Made by a program: the position numbers and the translations under genes. This document shows, piece after piece, positions 54,529 through 64,000 of a stretch of DNA of 64,000 nucleotides (its first letter is position 1; each line of letters begins with the position of its first letter). Origin of the DNA: Trichostrongylus colubriformis. Lineage: Eukaryota; Nematoda; Chromadorea; Rhabditida; Trichostrongylidae. The notes beneath the pieces were generated by a model that did not search any database, was not told where the DNA came from, and was given only the letters and a program-made list of their open reading frames with translations. The DNA lies in NCBI GenBank assembly GCA_963978905.1, contig OZ022258.1, forward strand, positions 47,848,591-47,912,590, written 5' to 3'.

Positions 54529-55046
54529 TCGACGATTACGACGCTCGCCTTCTGACAACATAGTCCCGTAGCTACAGCAATTCAGTTGCAAAGCCGAGTA
54601 CTCTGACCGCCCTTGCTCCGCCCCCGAGAAAAGTCAGTCAGTCACAGAAATCAGCCGACCACTCGCAGAGCGAGGGCGGGGCTGACAGGTGTACCGTCAT
54701 GCCAGACGTTTGGGTCTTGGTTTCAGCACAAATTCTGTGTTGCTGGACTTTTGTCTGGGTTGGTTGCCTTTATGCTTCCGAAGCTGGCAGCTCATCACTC
54801 GTTCCTGCAACTTTTCTACGGCTCATGCCATATTCATGACAAATCTGATCTACACATCGGTTCATGATAGATATTCACTCTGTACTCTGTGCGTTTATTT
54901 CTAGTTTAGCTTTTGTTGAGATTATGTTTCATGAGCGCTGCTAATTTTCCCCAAGCTTTTGGGCGCTCTTTACCAACATGGCTATTTTGACTATTTTTCA
55001 GACATTTTTTAATCTTCTAATGGAACATTGATGTCAAAGTAAATTC

Positions 55047-55258
55047 CAACTTCTCTCTTCATAGAACCTCGGCATCGATATTGTGTTAGAACTTCTTCTG
55101 TTGTGCCGACGAGGTTGTTAGGTGGAATATTTATTAATGGCCTGACGTTTCGACAGGATCGTCTTCCTCGAAGGCCTAAACGTGGCTCAAGACTAGGATT
55201 TTGTCCACTACACCGTCAAACGCCCCATCCCCCTAGCGGTTTTGACGGAGATCTAGGA
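55047..55258. mobile_element. One-armed copy of the foldback inserted at 26721
   Basis: It starts at CCAACTTCTCTCTTCATAG and ends near GACGGAGATCTAGGAA. It matches the first two thirds of the 26721-27033 element, and the inverted right arm is absent. It confirms the left boundary of the family. Confidence 0.7.
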
Positions 55259-55388
55259 AAACACCGAAGAAGCCCCGTACGTCTGAAATAAACTCACCCC
55301 GTCCACCACCGTGCGAGTGGAATAACGCCACTCCGAGTTAGTACTAATTAGTAAATGAGAGATGCCATGTCGCCCTTATACATATATA

Positions 55389-56765
55389 TTGGGTTGAGGA
55401 ATATGTCCCCGCGGTTTTTTTCAACCCCGTTTTTTACAATGTTTCCTTCATCTTTTGACAAAGTTTATACATGTTTTCGATAGAGCTTTTTTTGCTCTAC
55501 AAAATACTGCTACCTGTTTTTCGATTCCTTCGAATACCCAATATTTATGAGGTTTGGAAATGAAGTGAGCTGAAGGCAAAAAACTGGCACTTGCGCACCT
55601 CAATTTTCTCGCCTATCATCAAGATCAAAGAATGTTTGTGTATATGTTTTGATAGAGCTTTTCCAGCTCTACAGAATGACACTACCTTTTATTTAAGTCG
55701 CTCAACTTTTTGCTATTTTCAAGACTCACAAATGCAGTACTCGCAAAAGTGTGCACTTTAGTTACCTTCTCTTCCTCGCCTACAGTCGAAGTTAGAGAGG
55801 ACGTGCATATACGCATTCGATAGAGCTTTCTTTGCTCTACAAGATGATACCATTCTTCTTTTGTATCCTCTCATATTTTAGCATATAGGAACAAGCCTCC
55901 ACCTGTTTTTCAATTCAATATTGCATAATGAAAATGATTTTTTTCGGCAGAATGTTTTACACCATGCGATAGAGCTCTTTTCGCTCTACAAGATAGTATT
56001 TACGGTTTTTGTCTGAATTAATTTTTCTCATTTTTTAGACCATTTAAAAGTCGACGAAATCGAGCATTTTCGGCACCATGTGATGAAAATGCTCGATTTA
56101 AGTCGACTTTTAAATGGTCTAAAAAATGAGAAAAATTAATTCAAACAAAAACTGAAAATACTGTCTTGTAGAGCGAAAAGAGCTCTATCGAATGGTGTAA
56201 AACACTCTGCCGAAAAAACTTATTTTCATTATGCAATATTGAATTGAAAAACAGGCAAAAACTTATTGCTACATGCTAAAATATGAGAGGATGCAGAAGA
56301 AGAATAGTATTATCTTGTAGAGCAAAGAAAGCTCTATCGAATGCGTATATGCACGTCCTCTCTACTTCGATTGTAGGCGAGGAAGAGAAGATAACGAAAG
56401 TGCACACTTTTGCTAGTACTGCATTTGTGAGTCTTGAAAATAGCAAAAAGTTGAGCGATTAAATTAAAAGGTAGTGTCATTCTGTAGAGCTGGAAAGCTC
56501 TATCAAAACATGTACACAAACATTTTTTGATATTGATGATAGGCGAGAAAAATGAGGTGCGCAAGTGCCAACTTTTTGCCTTCAGCTCACTTCATTTCCA
56601 AACCTCATAAATATTGGGTATTCGAAAGAATCGGAAAACCGATAGTAGTATTTTGTATAGCAAGAAAAGCTCTATCGAAAACATGTATAAACTTTGTCAA
56701 AAGATGAAGGAAACATTGTAAAAAACGGGGTTGAAAAAACTGCGGGGACTTATTCCTCAACCCAA
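55389..56765. mobile_element. 1.38-kb palindromic element with TA target (mariner-type ends)
   Basis: The ends TTGGGTTGAGGAATATGTCC and inverted TTGGGTTGAGGAATAAGTCC are flanked by TA (55387-55388, 56766-56767). Arms of about 680 bp mirror each other around 56075. Each arm carries four copies of a motif of the form ATAGAGC-(6-8 nt)-GCTCTACAA, itself a small hairpin, spaced 140-175 bp apart. No ORF. It lies directly downstream of the Penelope-like stop at about 56798. Confidence 0.85.
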
Positions 56766-56797
56766 TAGTACAATTTGGGACATGCATTCCTCCCATT

Positions 56798-57006
56798 TTA
56801 GATCAGTAGCTCGCAATGTGGTGCAAATGGCAAGAGGTCATTTGTGACGGATAAGCACTCATTTCGGTTGTTCATACTTGGATTTCTTGCAGAAATCCAA
56901 AATGCCTCGAGCACTTTTCTGGCGGAAATCTCAGTCTCATATGCCAAAATTCTGCACTTAACATCAAAATCGTTTCCGCCATGCTCTTCGATCATGTATT
57001 GAGTAT
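56798..57006 (-). pseudogene. Penelope-like element, C-terminal GIY-YIG region (cut by gap)
   Basis: Uninterrupted frame: EHGGNDFDVKCRILAYETEI, then SARKVLEAFWISARNPSM and NNRNECLSVTNDLLPF, ending in a stop. This is the part after the GIY-YIG core, comparable with FTILARKQEISARSIPEASW at 35.3 kb. The upstream part lies in the N gap. What is visible has no damage, so this copy may be younger than the one at 35251. Confidence 0.65.
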
Positions 57007-57206
57007 NNNNNNNNNNNNNNNNNNNNNNNNNNNNNNNNNNNNNNNNNNNNNNNNNNNNNNNNNNNNNNNNNNNNNNNNNNNNNNNNNNNNNNNNNNNNNN
57101 NNNNNNNNNNNNNNNNNNNNNNNNNNNNNNNNNNNNNNNNNNNNNNNNNNNNNNNNNNNNNNNNNNNNNNNNNNNNNNNNNNNNNNNNNNNNNNNNNNNN
57201 NNNNNN
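57007..57206. other. Assembly gap (200 N)
   Basis: Exactly 200 Ns, likely a fixed-size placeholder. The gap sits at the base of a 1.3-kb palindrome, which commonly breaks assembly. Confidence 0.95.
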
Positions 57207-58513
57207 GTAAGAGTGTTAAAAATCGCGCGAAAACGCGTTTTCGCGTTTTTTATCGTTTTTTTTGCCATATATCGATTGATATTGATTATTTTTACTGAAC
57301 ATATATATGTTTTAGAATCAGCTCGTCGAGCTCTACAAGATGGTACTACAAGTTTTTGATTTTCTCAAATTCGGTACTCGGCCATTTTTTCACATTCTGA
57401 AAAGTTTGAGGGAAAATTTCTTCGAAATCCGATGAACTGGTGGCGGAGTCTTTCCACAGCCCTGATCTAAGCTCACACCTGTGTAGGAATTTTGAAGTTT
57501 CCGTCATTTCAGACAAGCCCGTGCTCCTTGGTGTGGCCCTAAAATCGCCTCCGTGTATACAGCGTTGAAAAAACTACCTCCTAACTCATTTTCAAGCGAA
57601 GATTTCCCATTGAAATGTACACCGTTCGATTCCCCAGGGAAAATGCTCTCGAATGATATATAAAAACCTTGATGTTCATACAAATCTTATTTCCCTCATT
57701 TCCAGCCTTTTCCTTTTGCTAATCGACTTCTCAAGCTCTAGTCCGCCGCATCGATCGATGTGCACGGCCATCGGGAAGCTGTGGCGTCCTCGTGACGGCC
57801 CCGCGCTATCCACGTGCACAGCCGTGGGAAACTGCTCGGCGCTCCGACGGAGTCATTGATCGTGACTGCTCCCCCTCCCAGCCGAGCAGTTTCCCACGGC
57901 TGTGCACGTGGATAGCGCGAGGCCGTCACGAGGACGCCACAGCTTCCCGATGGCCGTGCACATCGATCGATGCGGCGGACTAGAGCTTGAGAAGTCGATT
58001 AGCAAAAGGAAAAGGCTGGAAATGAGGAAAATAAGAATTTTATGAACACCAAGGTTTTTATATATCATTCGATAGCATTTTCCCTGGGGAATCGAACGGT
58101 GTACATTTCAATGGGGAATCTTCGCTTGAAAATGAGTTAAGAGGTAGTTTTTCCAGCGCTGTATTCACGGAGGCGATTTCAGGGCCACACCAAGGAACAC
58201 GGGCTTGTCTGAAATGACGGAAACTTCAAAATTCCTACACAGGTGTGAACTTAGATCAGGGCTGTAGAAAGACTTCGCCACCAGTTCATCGGATTTCGTA
58301 GAAATTTTCCCTCAAACTTTTCAGAATGTGAAAAATTGGCCAAGTACCGAATTTGAGAAATTCAAAAACCTGTAGTACCGTCTTGTAGAGCTCGACGAGC
58401 TGATTCTAAAACATATATATGTTCAGTAAAAATAATCAATATCAATCGATATATGGCAGAAAAACGATAAAAAACGCGAAAACGCGTTTTCGCGCGATTT
58501 TTAACACTCTTAC
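57207..58513. repeat. 1.3-kb palindrome, centre near 57860
   Basis: The left edge GTAAGAGTGTTAAAAATCGC returns inverted at 58494-58513. Arms of about 640 bp are near-identical, including GCGAAAACGCGTTTTCGC (itself palindromic), CGAGCTCTACAAGATGGTAC, and the GC-rich heart AAACTGCTCGGC. The true left end may be hidden in the N gap. It shares the GAGCTCTACAAGATG word with the 55.4 kb element. Confidence 0.85.
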
Positions 58514-58532
58514 GGCACTAACTGTATAAAAC

Positions 58533-58642
58533 TGATGGGATACTTTGCCCCATTTATGACATTGAGCCTCCGATGTGTTCCTCACCATGCGCATCCATGT
58601 CCCATCGATTTTCCAACACCAAACGAGCTGCTGAGCCTTGAC
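58533..58642 (+). pseudogene. Second copy of the 4179 exon, 5'-truncated
   Basis: Reads LMGYFAPFMTLSLRCV and on to LLSLDS with only synonymous differences from 4230-4339. The upstream half is replaced by the palindrome ending at 58513, so this copy has probably lost its function since the changes accumulated. Confidence 0.5.
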
Positions 58643-59169
58643 AGTTAACGAGCAAGGTGACTCACTGTCCAATGATAGCCAATTGATTGCTAAATAAGGT
58701 CCCTTACGGTATGCTTGAGGTATTTGTCAGTGCTCGACTCAGCCAGACATTATTCTTCACCTTCTCGAAATGTGAACGCGGATTTGTGCGTGGTAATAAT
58801 ATTTTTACAGATCACTACTCTCAATTTTTATTCCACTGCACATTTCAAAGTTCCAAATGGAAAGATCAGCTGCACCGGTTCGAGGGGGGGGGGGGAGGGC
58901 TGCGCTGATGGAAAAGAAGGCCTCTTCATTGGTAGCAGCAGGACCAACAGCAGCTCACAACCATAATTCAGCCGTTCGGAATTCTGTCACTACGATACAT
59001 GCCTTGAACACTGTGCAGCCTCAAAGTAGGTCGCCGGTAGAGTGGATTGTTTGTAAAATTTAGCCGTTTCCTTGAGCTACTTGAGCTCCTTCTATTGCAG
59101 CATAGATCCAGAATTCGGATGGGGGCAAGTGTAACAGAGTGAAGAGACGCCATTATGCGATAACGCTGG

Positions 59170-59310
59170 CAGAGCTTATAGCAGCGTGTCTCTGCGTATC
59201 CGCCGTAGGCCACCTTGCCTCGGTGTCATTGTCGCCTCTCCACCTCCCCGTGCCACCCTGCCTCGCAGCCTGGGCACGCGGCCACGCCCCGCCGGCGCAG
59301 AGTAAGGCGG
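59170..59310. mobile_element. MITE of the 'GGCGGCAG' family
   Basis: CGTGTCTCTGCGTATCCGCC to GCCCCGCCGGCGCAGAGTA, with GGCC then TAA at the right. The left end is worn. Confidence 0.55.
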
Positions 59311-60224
59311 CCTAATGAATGGAAAATCCAACAAAAGGAGGCCCCCATAACAACGCTACCGAAACCCGCTCGCTTTGAAGGCGCCGGGAGGAGCAAATTC
59401 CGCCGATGATAGAATATGAAAGTAGGGGTACTCAGCAGTGTTACAGTAGAGAAAAAACAAAATAAAACCGCGAAAAACCAAGAATTAGAGAGCGAAAAAC
59501 CTGATTTCTCTCTCGCGCCCCTCTGCATCACTAGCTAGGGGTAGATTGCAGACGAGCAAGAGGATAAATCAGCCAGCCGCGAATGTTGTTCCGTCTCGCT
59601 GGCAGCTCGCCCGGCTGATGAACTGCAGAAAGAGACGCCGTACAGCGGGATCGTAATAAGACCCAAAGGCGCGCCTTCTAAATGAGAGTTTCGCTACACT
59701 TCACCTGTTCTGAAGTGGGAGGTGGGGTTGTTTCGGAGAATATGTGTTCTCAGCTCTCACTTTCTCCTTACCCTCACGGTGACTTTGAACGCAAAACGTT
59801 ACCCACTATCCACTCATATAACCGGGAATCGATTCATTGGGGAACATTGGCCCTCCCACTGTGGTACTTAATTGTGAGTCTCCCGAATCCAAAGGTGATA
59901 TGTGAGATTTAATCAGCTACTGGGAACGCATCTTGTTCAGTATCCGGATGCAACCGGACATTGAATAGTATCTTTTTAAGGGACAGGTCAGATACACCCT
60001 CTCGGCTGTCAACGAATTGTTATCGGTTGCTGCATCGGCGAAATGGCACCGGTTGTTGAGTGTTTTAGTCAAAAAGCGCAATCACTACCAGAAAAAACAT
60101 AACGTGAAAAAACATTAAATGTGAGGAAACGAAAAATTTTTCATCCTCCGTTTCCATTCTCCGATTTCTTGTAAATTATGGACAAGCTCCTATTTCATGA
60201 TAAGTTTGAAGGAGTGCGTCAGAG

Positions 60225-61075
60225 CTACCCAACCACATCACCGCGCCACGAAAATCGCGTCGCCGCGCTCCTCAAGTGAATTGATGATCCAGAATAGACC
60301 GTACGCCAGGAAGCGGGCGACTGCTGTCTCATTGTCGCGGAACGCGACAATCTCTGTGGGCGCACCGCGCGGCGGCCGTGCCCCCAGTCGTGGCTCTATG
60401 AAAGGGTCGCCACTGCCAGTCGGTGCTCATACACTTCCCCCGGGAGGAGAGGGCACCGTGCTAAGGTTGCTAGGATGCCAGGCCGGACTGTTGAGGGTGA
60501 GAGCTTGACTCTCACGCTCTGCAGGCCGACATGGACGCGGTGCGGTTGGGCGGACCGCGGTCGGCTTGATTGAGCGCTGGCATGCCCACGTCCGCTATAC
60601 CCGAGGACGTGGACGGTTGCAGGCGGAGTAGATAGCCTGCGGGGTGCAGGAGTTACCGCAGTTACCGCTAGTATTCCATTAATTCACCCTTGGGGGGAAT
60701 GAATCACGGTCGGATCTGAGTCCAGGCAGGAAGATGAGAGCAGGGCGACCATTGTGAATAGTATGTATATATAAATATGGGGGCTGTAAGTCTTGTATTC
60801 GCTGCCGCACCAATGGTAGTTTATAGGTAGAAGTGGGGAAGCCAATACCTCCGGGAAGCGGCGACCATACTGTGGGGAAAGCAGTATGGTTTCTGGGGAA
60901 GCCCACGTCGACAGTGACAACCCGCAGGCACAGCAGCCGGGTGGCGCGGGGGTCCGGATACCCGGAACACGATGCTGCTGCGCTAGCGGTTAAGAGGGCA
61001 ACCCCCGACGAGACGCAACACTCGTCGCGTGACCTGACCCACTTCAGGGTCCTGACGAGCATCTGAATTACATAG
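60225..61075. other. GC-rich block private to duplication copy 2
   Basis: Base composition changes sharply (GGCGGCCGTGCCCCC, CCCCGGGAGGAGAGGG, GGTGGCGCGGGGGTCCGGAT). Copy 1 has no equivalent between its matching flanks. Open frames exist on both strands without family match. It resembles an untranslated end of a retroelement, but no coding part was found to confirm this. Confidence 0.4.
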
Positions 61076-62259
61076 TTCCACTAATAACCCGCACTAAGTG
61101 CACAATTTTCGAACTACTATATTCCACTGTGGGCCTGTAAAATTATAGAGATATCTATCCAAAAGTTCTTGAATCGTAACTCACACAAATGTTGGCCAAC
61201 TGAAGTAGTGCTAGGTACAACAGAGTTCTAAAAAACCTCATCACGGTACATACCCACGTAGTGGTCGACTAATGTGAAGTGTTTCAAAGTACTACGCCTC
61301 TGCAGTTATTCCATGATATACTACCTATTTACAAGTTATTAAGCGGTGACCCTGAGAGCTGTCAAGACTACCATTAACATTTATATAATAAGGTAATTTT
61401 AGACGACAGTGGATGTAAGGATTCGCTTGCATTCAGATGCTTATGTTGATCTGCTTCCAAGCATTAAATCTCATTCCGTTTTTGATCCTTTCAAGCAATC
61501 AAAGGCGGATCATGCAAGGAAAGTCGACCATGCATGCCGAAGAAGCGTTGGTATACCCATATCACTGTTTCGCTAATAATGCAGACGTCTGGGAACTACT
61601 ATATCTGGACTTTCAATGAAAATCATTTATGCACTTGTTACCGTATGAAAGAGCCATTTCAAGCTACCGTACATGTCTCTAGCACGGAAACTAAAGTAGA
61701 CGACATTAGGCAAGGCCTAGGGCCCATTCAAAAGGCCCCGCCCATATCACCTAGTCACGCCACTCAGGAGTAGTCCAGAATGACAGTGAAAACCAGTGAC
61801 TGGTTACGATGGGATAAGAAATCAATTTTAGTAGCGATAGTAATACCAGCAGTAAAACCGAAAGATGATATCATTGGATTTCGTGTGATACGGGATGCAG
61901 CTTCTCCACCGTCGTCTCGCACAATCTATGGAAGTGTCTGGGACTACTACGGTTCACTTTTACGGAACGAGGGCATGAATCTTGCTTTCTTCACTGCTGT
62001 TCGTCCATGAGTGTGTGTCAGGCCAGCCAACCAGGTCAGATAATGCGAGGAGGCAGCGGCCGCACCTATAAGAGCACGACACGATTCACGACACCGGAAA
62101 GCGCGTGGCGGGGAGACCCAAACAGACATATGGGCGCACATCGCCCATTTATCGCCTTCACACTACTTTTTGAACGCGACAAACTACTTGAGACCACATG
62201 GAAAGTGGTCTCAGATGAAGGAAAAGTAGTTTAACAGATTACGAAAATCGACAAACAGC

Positions 62260-62265
62260 TTTATT
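62260..62265 (-). promoter_or_regulatory. Poly(A) signal AATAAA
   Basis: About 220 bp after the stop at 62484. The matching position in the duplicate near 6950 reads AACAAA. Confidence 0.5.
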
Positions 62266-62483
62266 TTAAGACAGGTCAGATGGTACAAGCAAAGTGACCG
62301 CGAAAAACCAATAAATCCTAATGTCAACAAGGATAGATACAGGACCATTCTCATTAATATTAAACATAATTAAATAGGTTTCATTTTCGCGAATTTCAGC
62401 GAAAGGTTAATGCAAATGTAAACTTCATTATGCATGATTCGATATTCGGCCAAAAACATATTATACTATACATAACGTCGCTT

Positions 62484-63006
62484 CTACGGCGTCGGTTTAC
62501 TTGAGGTAGTCGCCAAAGGACCGCTTGAAGAAAAGCTTAATTCACGAGATTCGTCGATGGCAGGGGAAATCACCGGCAAAGAGTCGCTATCGTATCCCTG
62601 AACAGAATCGCTGAAGAAAGTCGCAAATAATAGAATCTCAGAATCTGGATCATAAATAAAACCCAAAAAGTAAGAATCAGTAAAAGCGACCTTTATGGGA
62701 AATCGTCATTAAGCTTGTAGGATACTTACTTCTTCCGGATTTCTTTGCTTCCTTTCAGAGCTCTGAAAAAACATCGATCAACGAAAGCAGCAACAAGAAA
62801 AATGCCGGCAACAACAATAATGGTATGAGAGATAATCTTATTCGGAACAAATAAGTGGAATAAACGTCTGAAATAAAGAAATAACTGCAATAAACGTCTA
62901 AAATATATCGGCTCATGAGCATCTACTGCTTGAGCTTGTTGCTGCAATCTTTGACATAAATATAAGCCAAGGCAAGTGTAGACCAGGACAACAGAACTGG
63001 GTCAGA
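62484..63006 (-). CDS. Last two exons of a membrane protein gene (unknown)
   Basis: The upstream exon ends at 62730 with donor GTAAGTAT; its left edge is tentatively after CCCAG near 63006. It reads VVLVYTCLGLYLC, a polar middle, TIIVVAGIFLVAAFV and then VDRCFFRALKGSKEIRK. A 119-bp intron ends TTTCTTCAG. The last exon (62610-62484) adds 41 residues, mostly polar and Ser-rich (SVQGYDSDSLPV to TSSKPTP), and a stop. The frame is continuous across the junction. The product has two hydrophobic segments followed by a cytosolic-looking tail. A minus-strand AATAAA sits at 62265-62260. The other copy (7.2-7.6 kb) is broken. I do not recognise the family, and upstream exons were not found. Confidence 0.5.
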
Positions 63007-63328
63007 TCGCAGGAGCAGGCGTTATCAAATCTATACTATGTTGATTTCCGTCCGAGAATATTCTACTCCCAGCTGGTGCAACTCGACGCGGCATAATTCT
63101 GTAGCACCTTCATACTGTGCTGCCGCGCTGGTGCTGCGGAGAATAAAGCGGATCAAAATACACAGCATCCCCACCCCGACCCCACACATTCCCCGTAATC
63201 TGTAGTCCAAGTGAGTCAGGCGCCGGGCCACGGCACGCTGATGGGGCATTGCCAATGATCATGTCCTCACGTGCGTCGATTGATAGCTCGCAAGCGCTAC
63301 TTTGCATGGACTGCAGTCTAGCATCTCA

Positions 63329-63459
63329 GGCTGCCGTCAGACTCGCGATTTTGCGATGTCGCGGCTCCACATGCGAAGTTACGACAATGCATGATCTCAA
63401 AGCATCGTGTGCTAATGTGCGACGCCGCGAAATCGCAAAAGCACGATCCGAAAGCGGCC
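63329..63459. mobile_element. PIF/Harbinger-like MITE
   Basis: Ends GGCTGCCGTCAGACTCGCG and inverted GGCCGCTTTCGGATCGTG; internal TTTTGCGATGTCGCGG inverted as CCGCGAAATCGCAAAA. TTA on the right, TCA on the left. Confidence 0.65.
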
Positions 63460-63462
63460 TTA

Positions 63463-63583
63463 CGCCGCGTTCATACCCAGAGCCGCCAGGGTGTGGCTCA
63501 CAGGTAGCGAAGCAGGGTGGCAGAGACGGAGACGCAGATACACGCAGCCACACCAGCTGGCACCGTAGAGTATGAACGCGGCC
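63463..63583. mobile_element. PIF/Harbinger-like MITE directly abutting the previous one
   Basis: The ends CGCCGCGTTCATAC and GTATGAACGCGGCC-type inverse (63569-63583) are flanked by TTA on both sides (63460-63462, 63584-63586). The left TTA is also the right flank of the preceding MITE. Confidence 0.75.
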
Positions 63584-63599
63584 TTACGATGAGTGACGA

Positions 63600-64000
63600 A
63601 GTAGGCGTTCCTGCCAAATTCTCGAGATATACCTAACCTTTCCTTTCGATACACAACTGCACAAACCTTTTCTTTCAACGCCTGCGCATGCCCTCAAATT
63701 CCCCCGTTGGAAAATGTCCAGTATTCAACAACTTTTATGCAATTGCGAATTTTAGCAAAATGTTCTTTGAATTCCTCTAGAAACAAACTATTCCACTGCA
63801 ACTGAAAAAAAAATATTCAACAGAGGCTTACGTCGTACTCGCGATTGGGCGACCTCCTTTGATGCCTCTAGAAAGCAAATTAACAATCAGACATTTCCCG
63901 TGGTCACTGTTCTGCGCCATGAAGCTAACAAAACGCCTCATCGCTGTTAAGCGAGTTTCATCAAAACTCGGCTGCAATATAGGCCTCCCAGTATTTTATA
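63600..64000. other. Unassigned right edge
   Basis: No exon or repeat recognised. Confidence 0.4.

Larger units (their letters stand above)
58533..63100. repeat. Segmental duplication, copy 2
   Basis: Same order and orientation as 4190-8235 (see there). This copy lacks the TTAA element and carries the extra GC-rich block near 60.2-61.1 kb. Confidence 0.8.

Noticed and set aside
54290..54700. CCAAT/GC-box promoter
   Set aside because: The motifs lie in hairpins and inverted repeats and no gene start follows, so only the hairpin is reported.
57653..58068. Mirror-image proteins on both strands at 57.65-58.07 kb
   Set aside because: Identical short proteins on opposite strands are simply the two arms of the palindrome.

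Overview
The window looks like a repeat-rich piece of a parasitic nematode genome, most likely a strongylid (hookworm-like) clade V species. The reasons are short exons with nematode splice signals, a secreted class 3 lipase of the nematode expanded type, Tc3-like and mariner transposons, and many short inverted-repeat elements. Nothing prokaryotic or viral was seen. A 200-base N gap lies at 57007-57206.

One gene can be followed end to end. It is a class 3 lipase on the + strand in ten exons between 31343 and 48197. The exon phases all agree and give a 333-residue product with a complete Ser157-Asp215-His298 triad. Its introns hold most of the mobile DNA in the middle of the window: a palindrome with two tRNA-like arms (intron 1), a decayed mariner and a Penelope-like relic (intron 2), and an 8.9 kb intron 8 filled with TIR elements, a Helitron-like family, a 116-bp minisatellite and a nested palindromic MITE. 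Weaker gene evidence is a pair of SLC22-like transporter exons (10.37-10.93 kb) and two exons plus a poly(A) signal on the minus strand at 62.26-63.0 kb.

Layout: 0.2-1.8 kb Tc3-like snap-back; 2-2.8 kb MITE and tandem duplication; 4.2-8.2 kb first copy of a segmental duplication, carrying a TTAA-flanked 506-bp element with a 131-codon ORF; 8.2-10 kb CR1 fragment and a Helitron-like copy; 10.3-13.6 kb transporter exons, MITEs and a foldback; 14-18 kb sparse; 18-23.8 kb two mariner-type elements, a 56-bp tandem repeat and a palindrome; 24.75-26.3 kb second Tc3-like snap-back; 26.6-29.1 kb CR1 retrotransposon split by a foldback; 29.6 kb tRNA-derived SINE; 31.3-48.2 kb lipase; 48.2-55 kb mostly unassigned; 55.4-58.5 kb two very long palindromes around a Penelope-like fragment; 58.5-63.1 kb second copy of the segmental duplication; 63.3-63.6 kb two MITEs.

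The main theme is inverted symmetry. At least eight separate elements, from several superfamilies, are palindromes or foldbacks of 0.3-1.6 kb. The nesting is clear enough to define several insertion sites and target duplications. No single new multi-gene system is evident. The most novel-looking objects are the ORF-bearing TTAA element, the two matching Tc3-like snap-backs, and the tRNA-like palindrome with a compensatory stem change.
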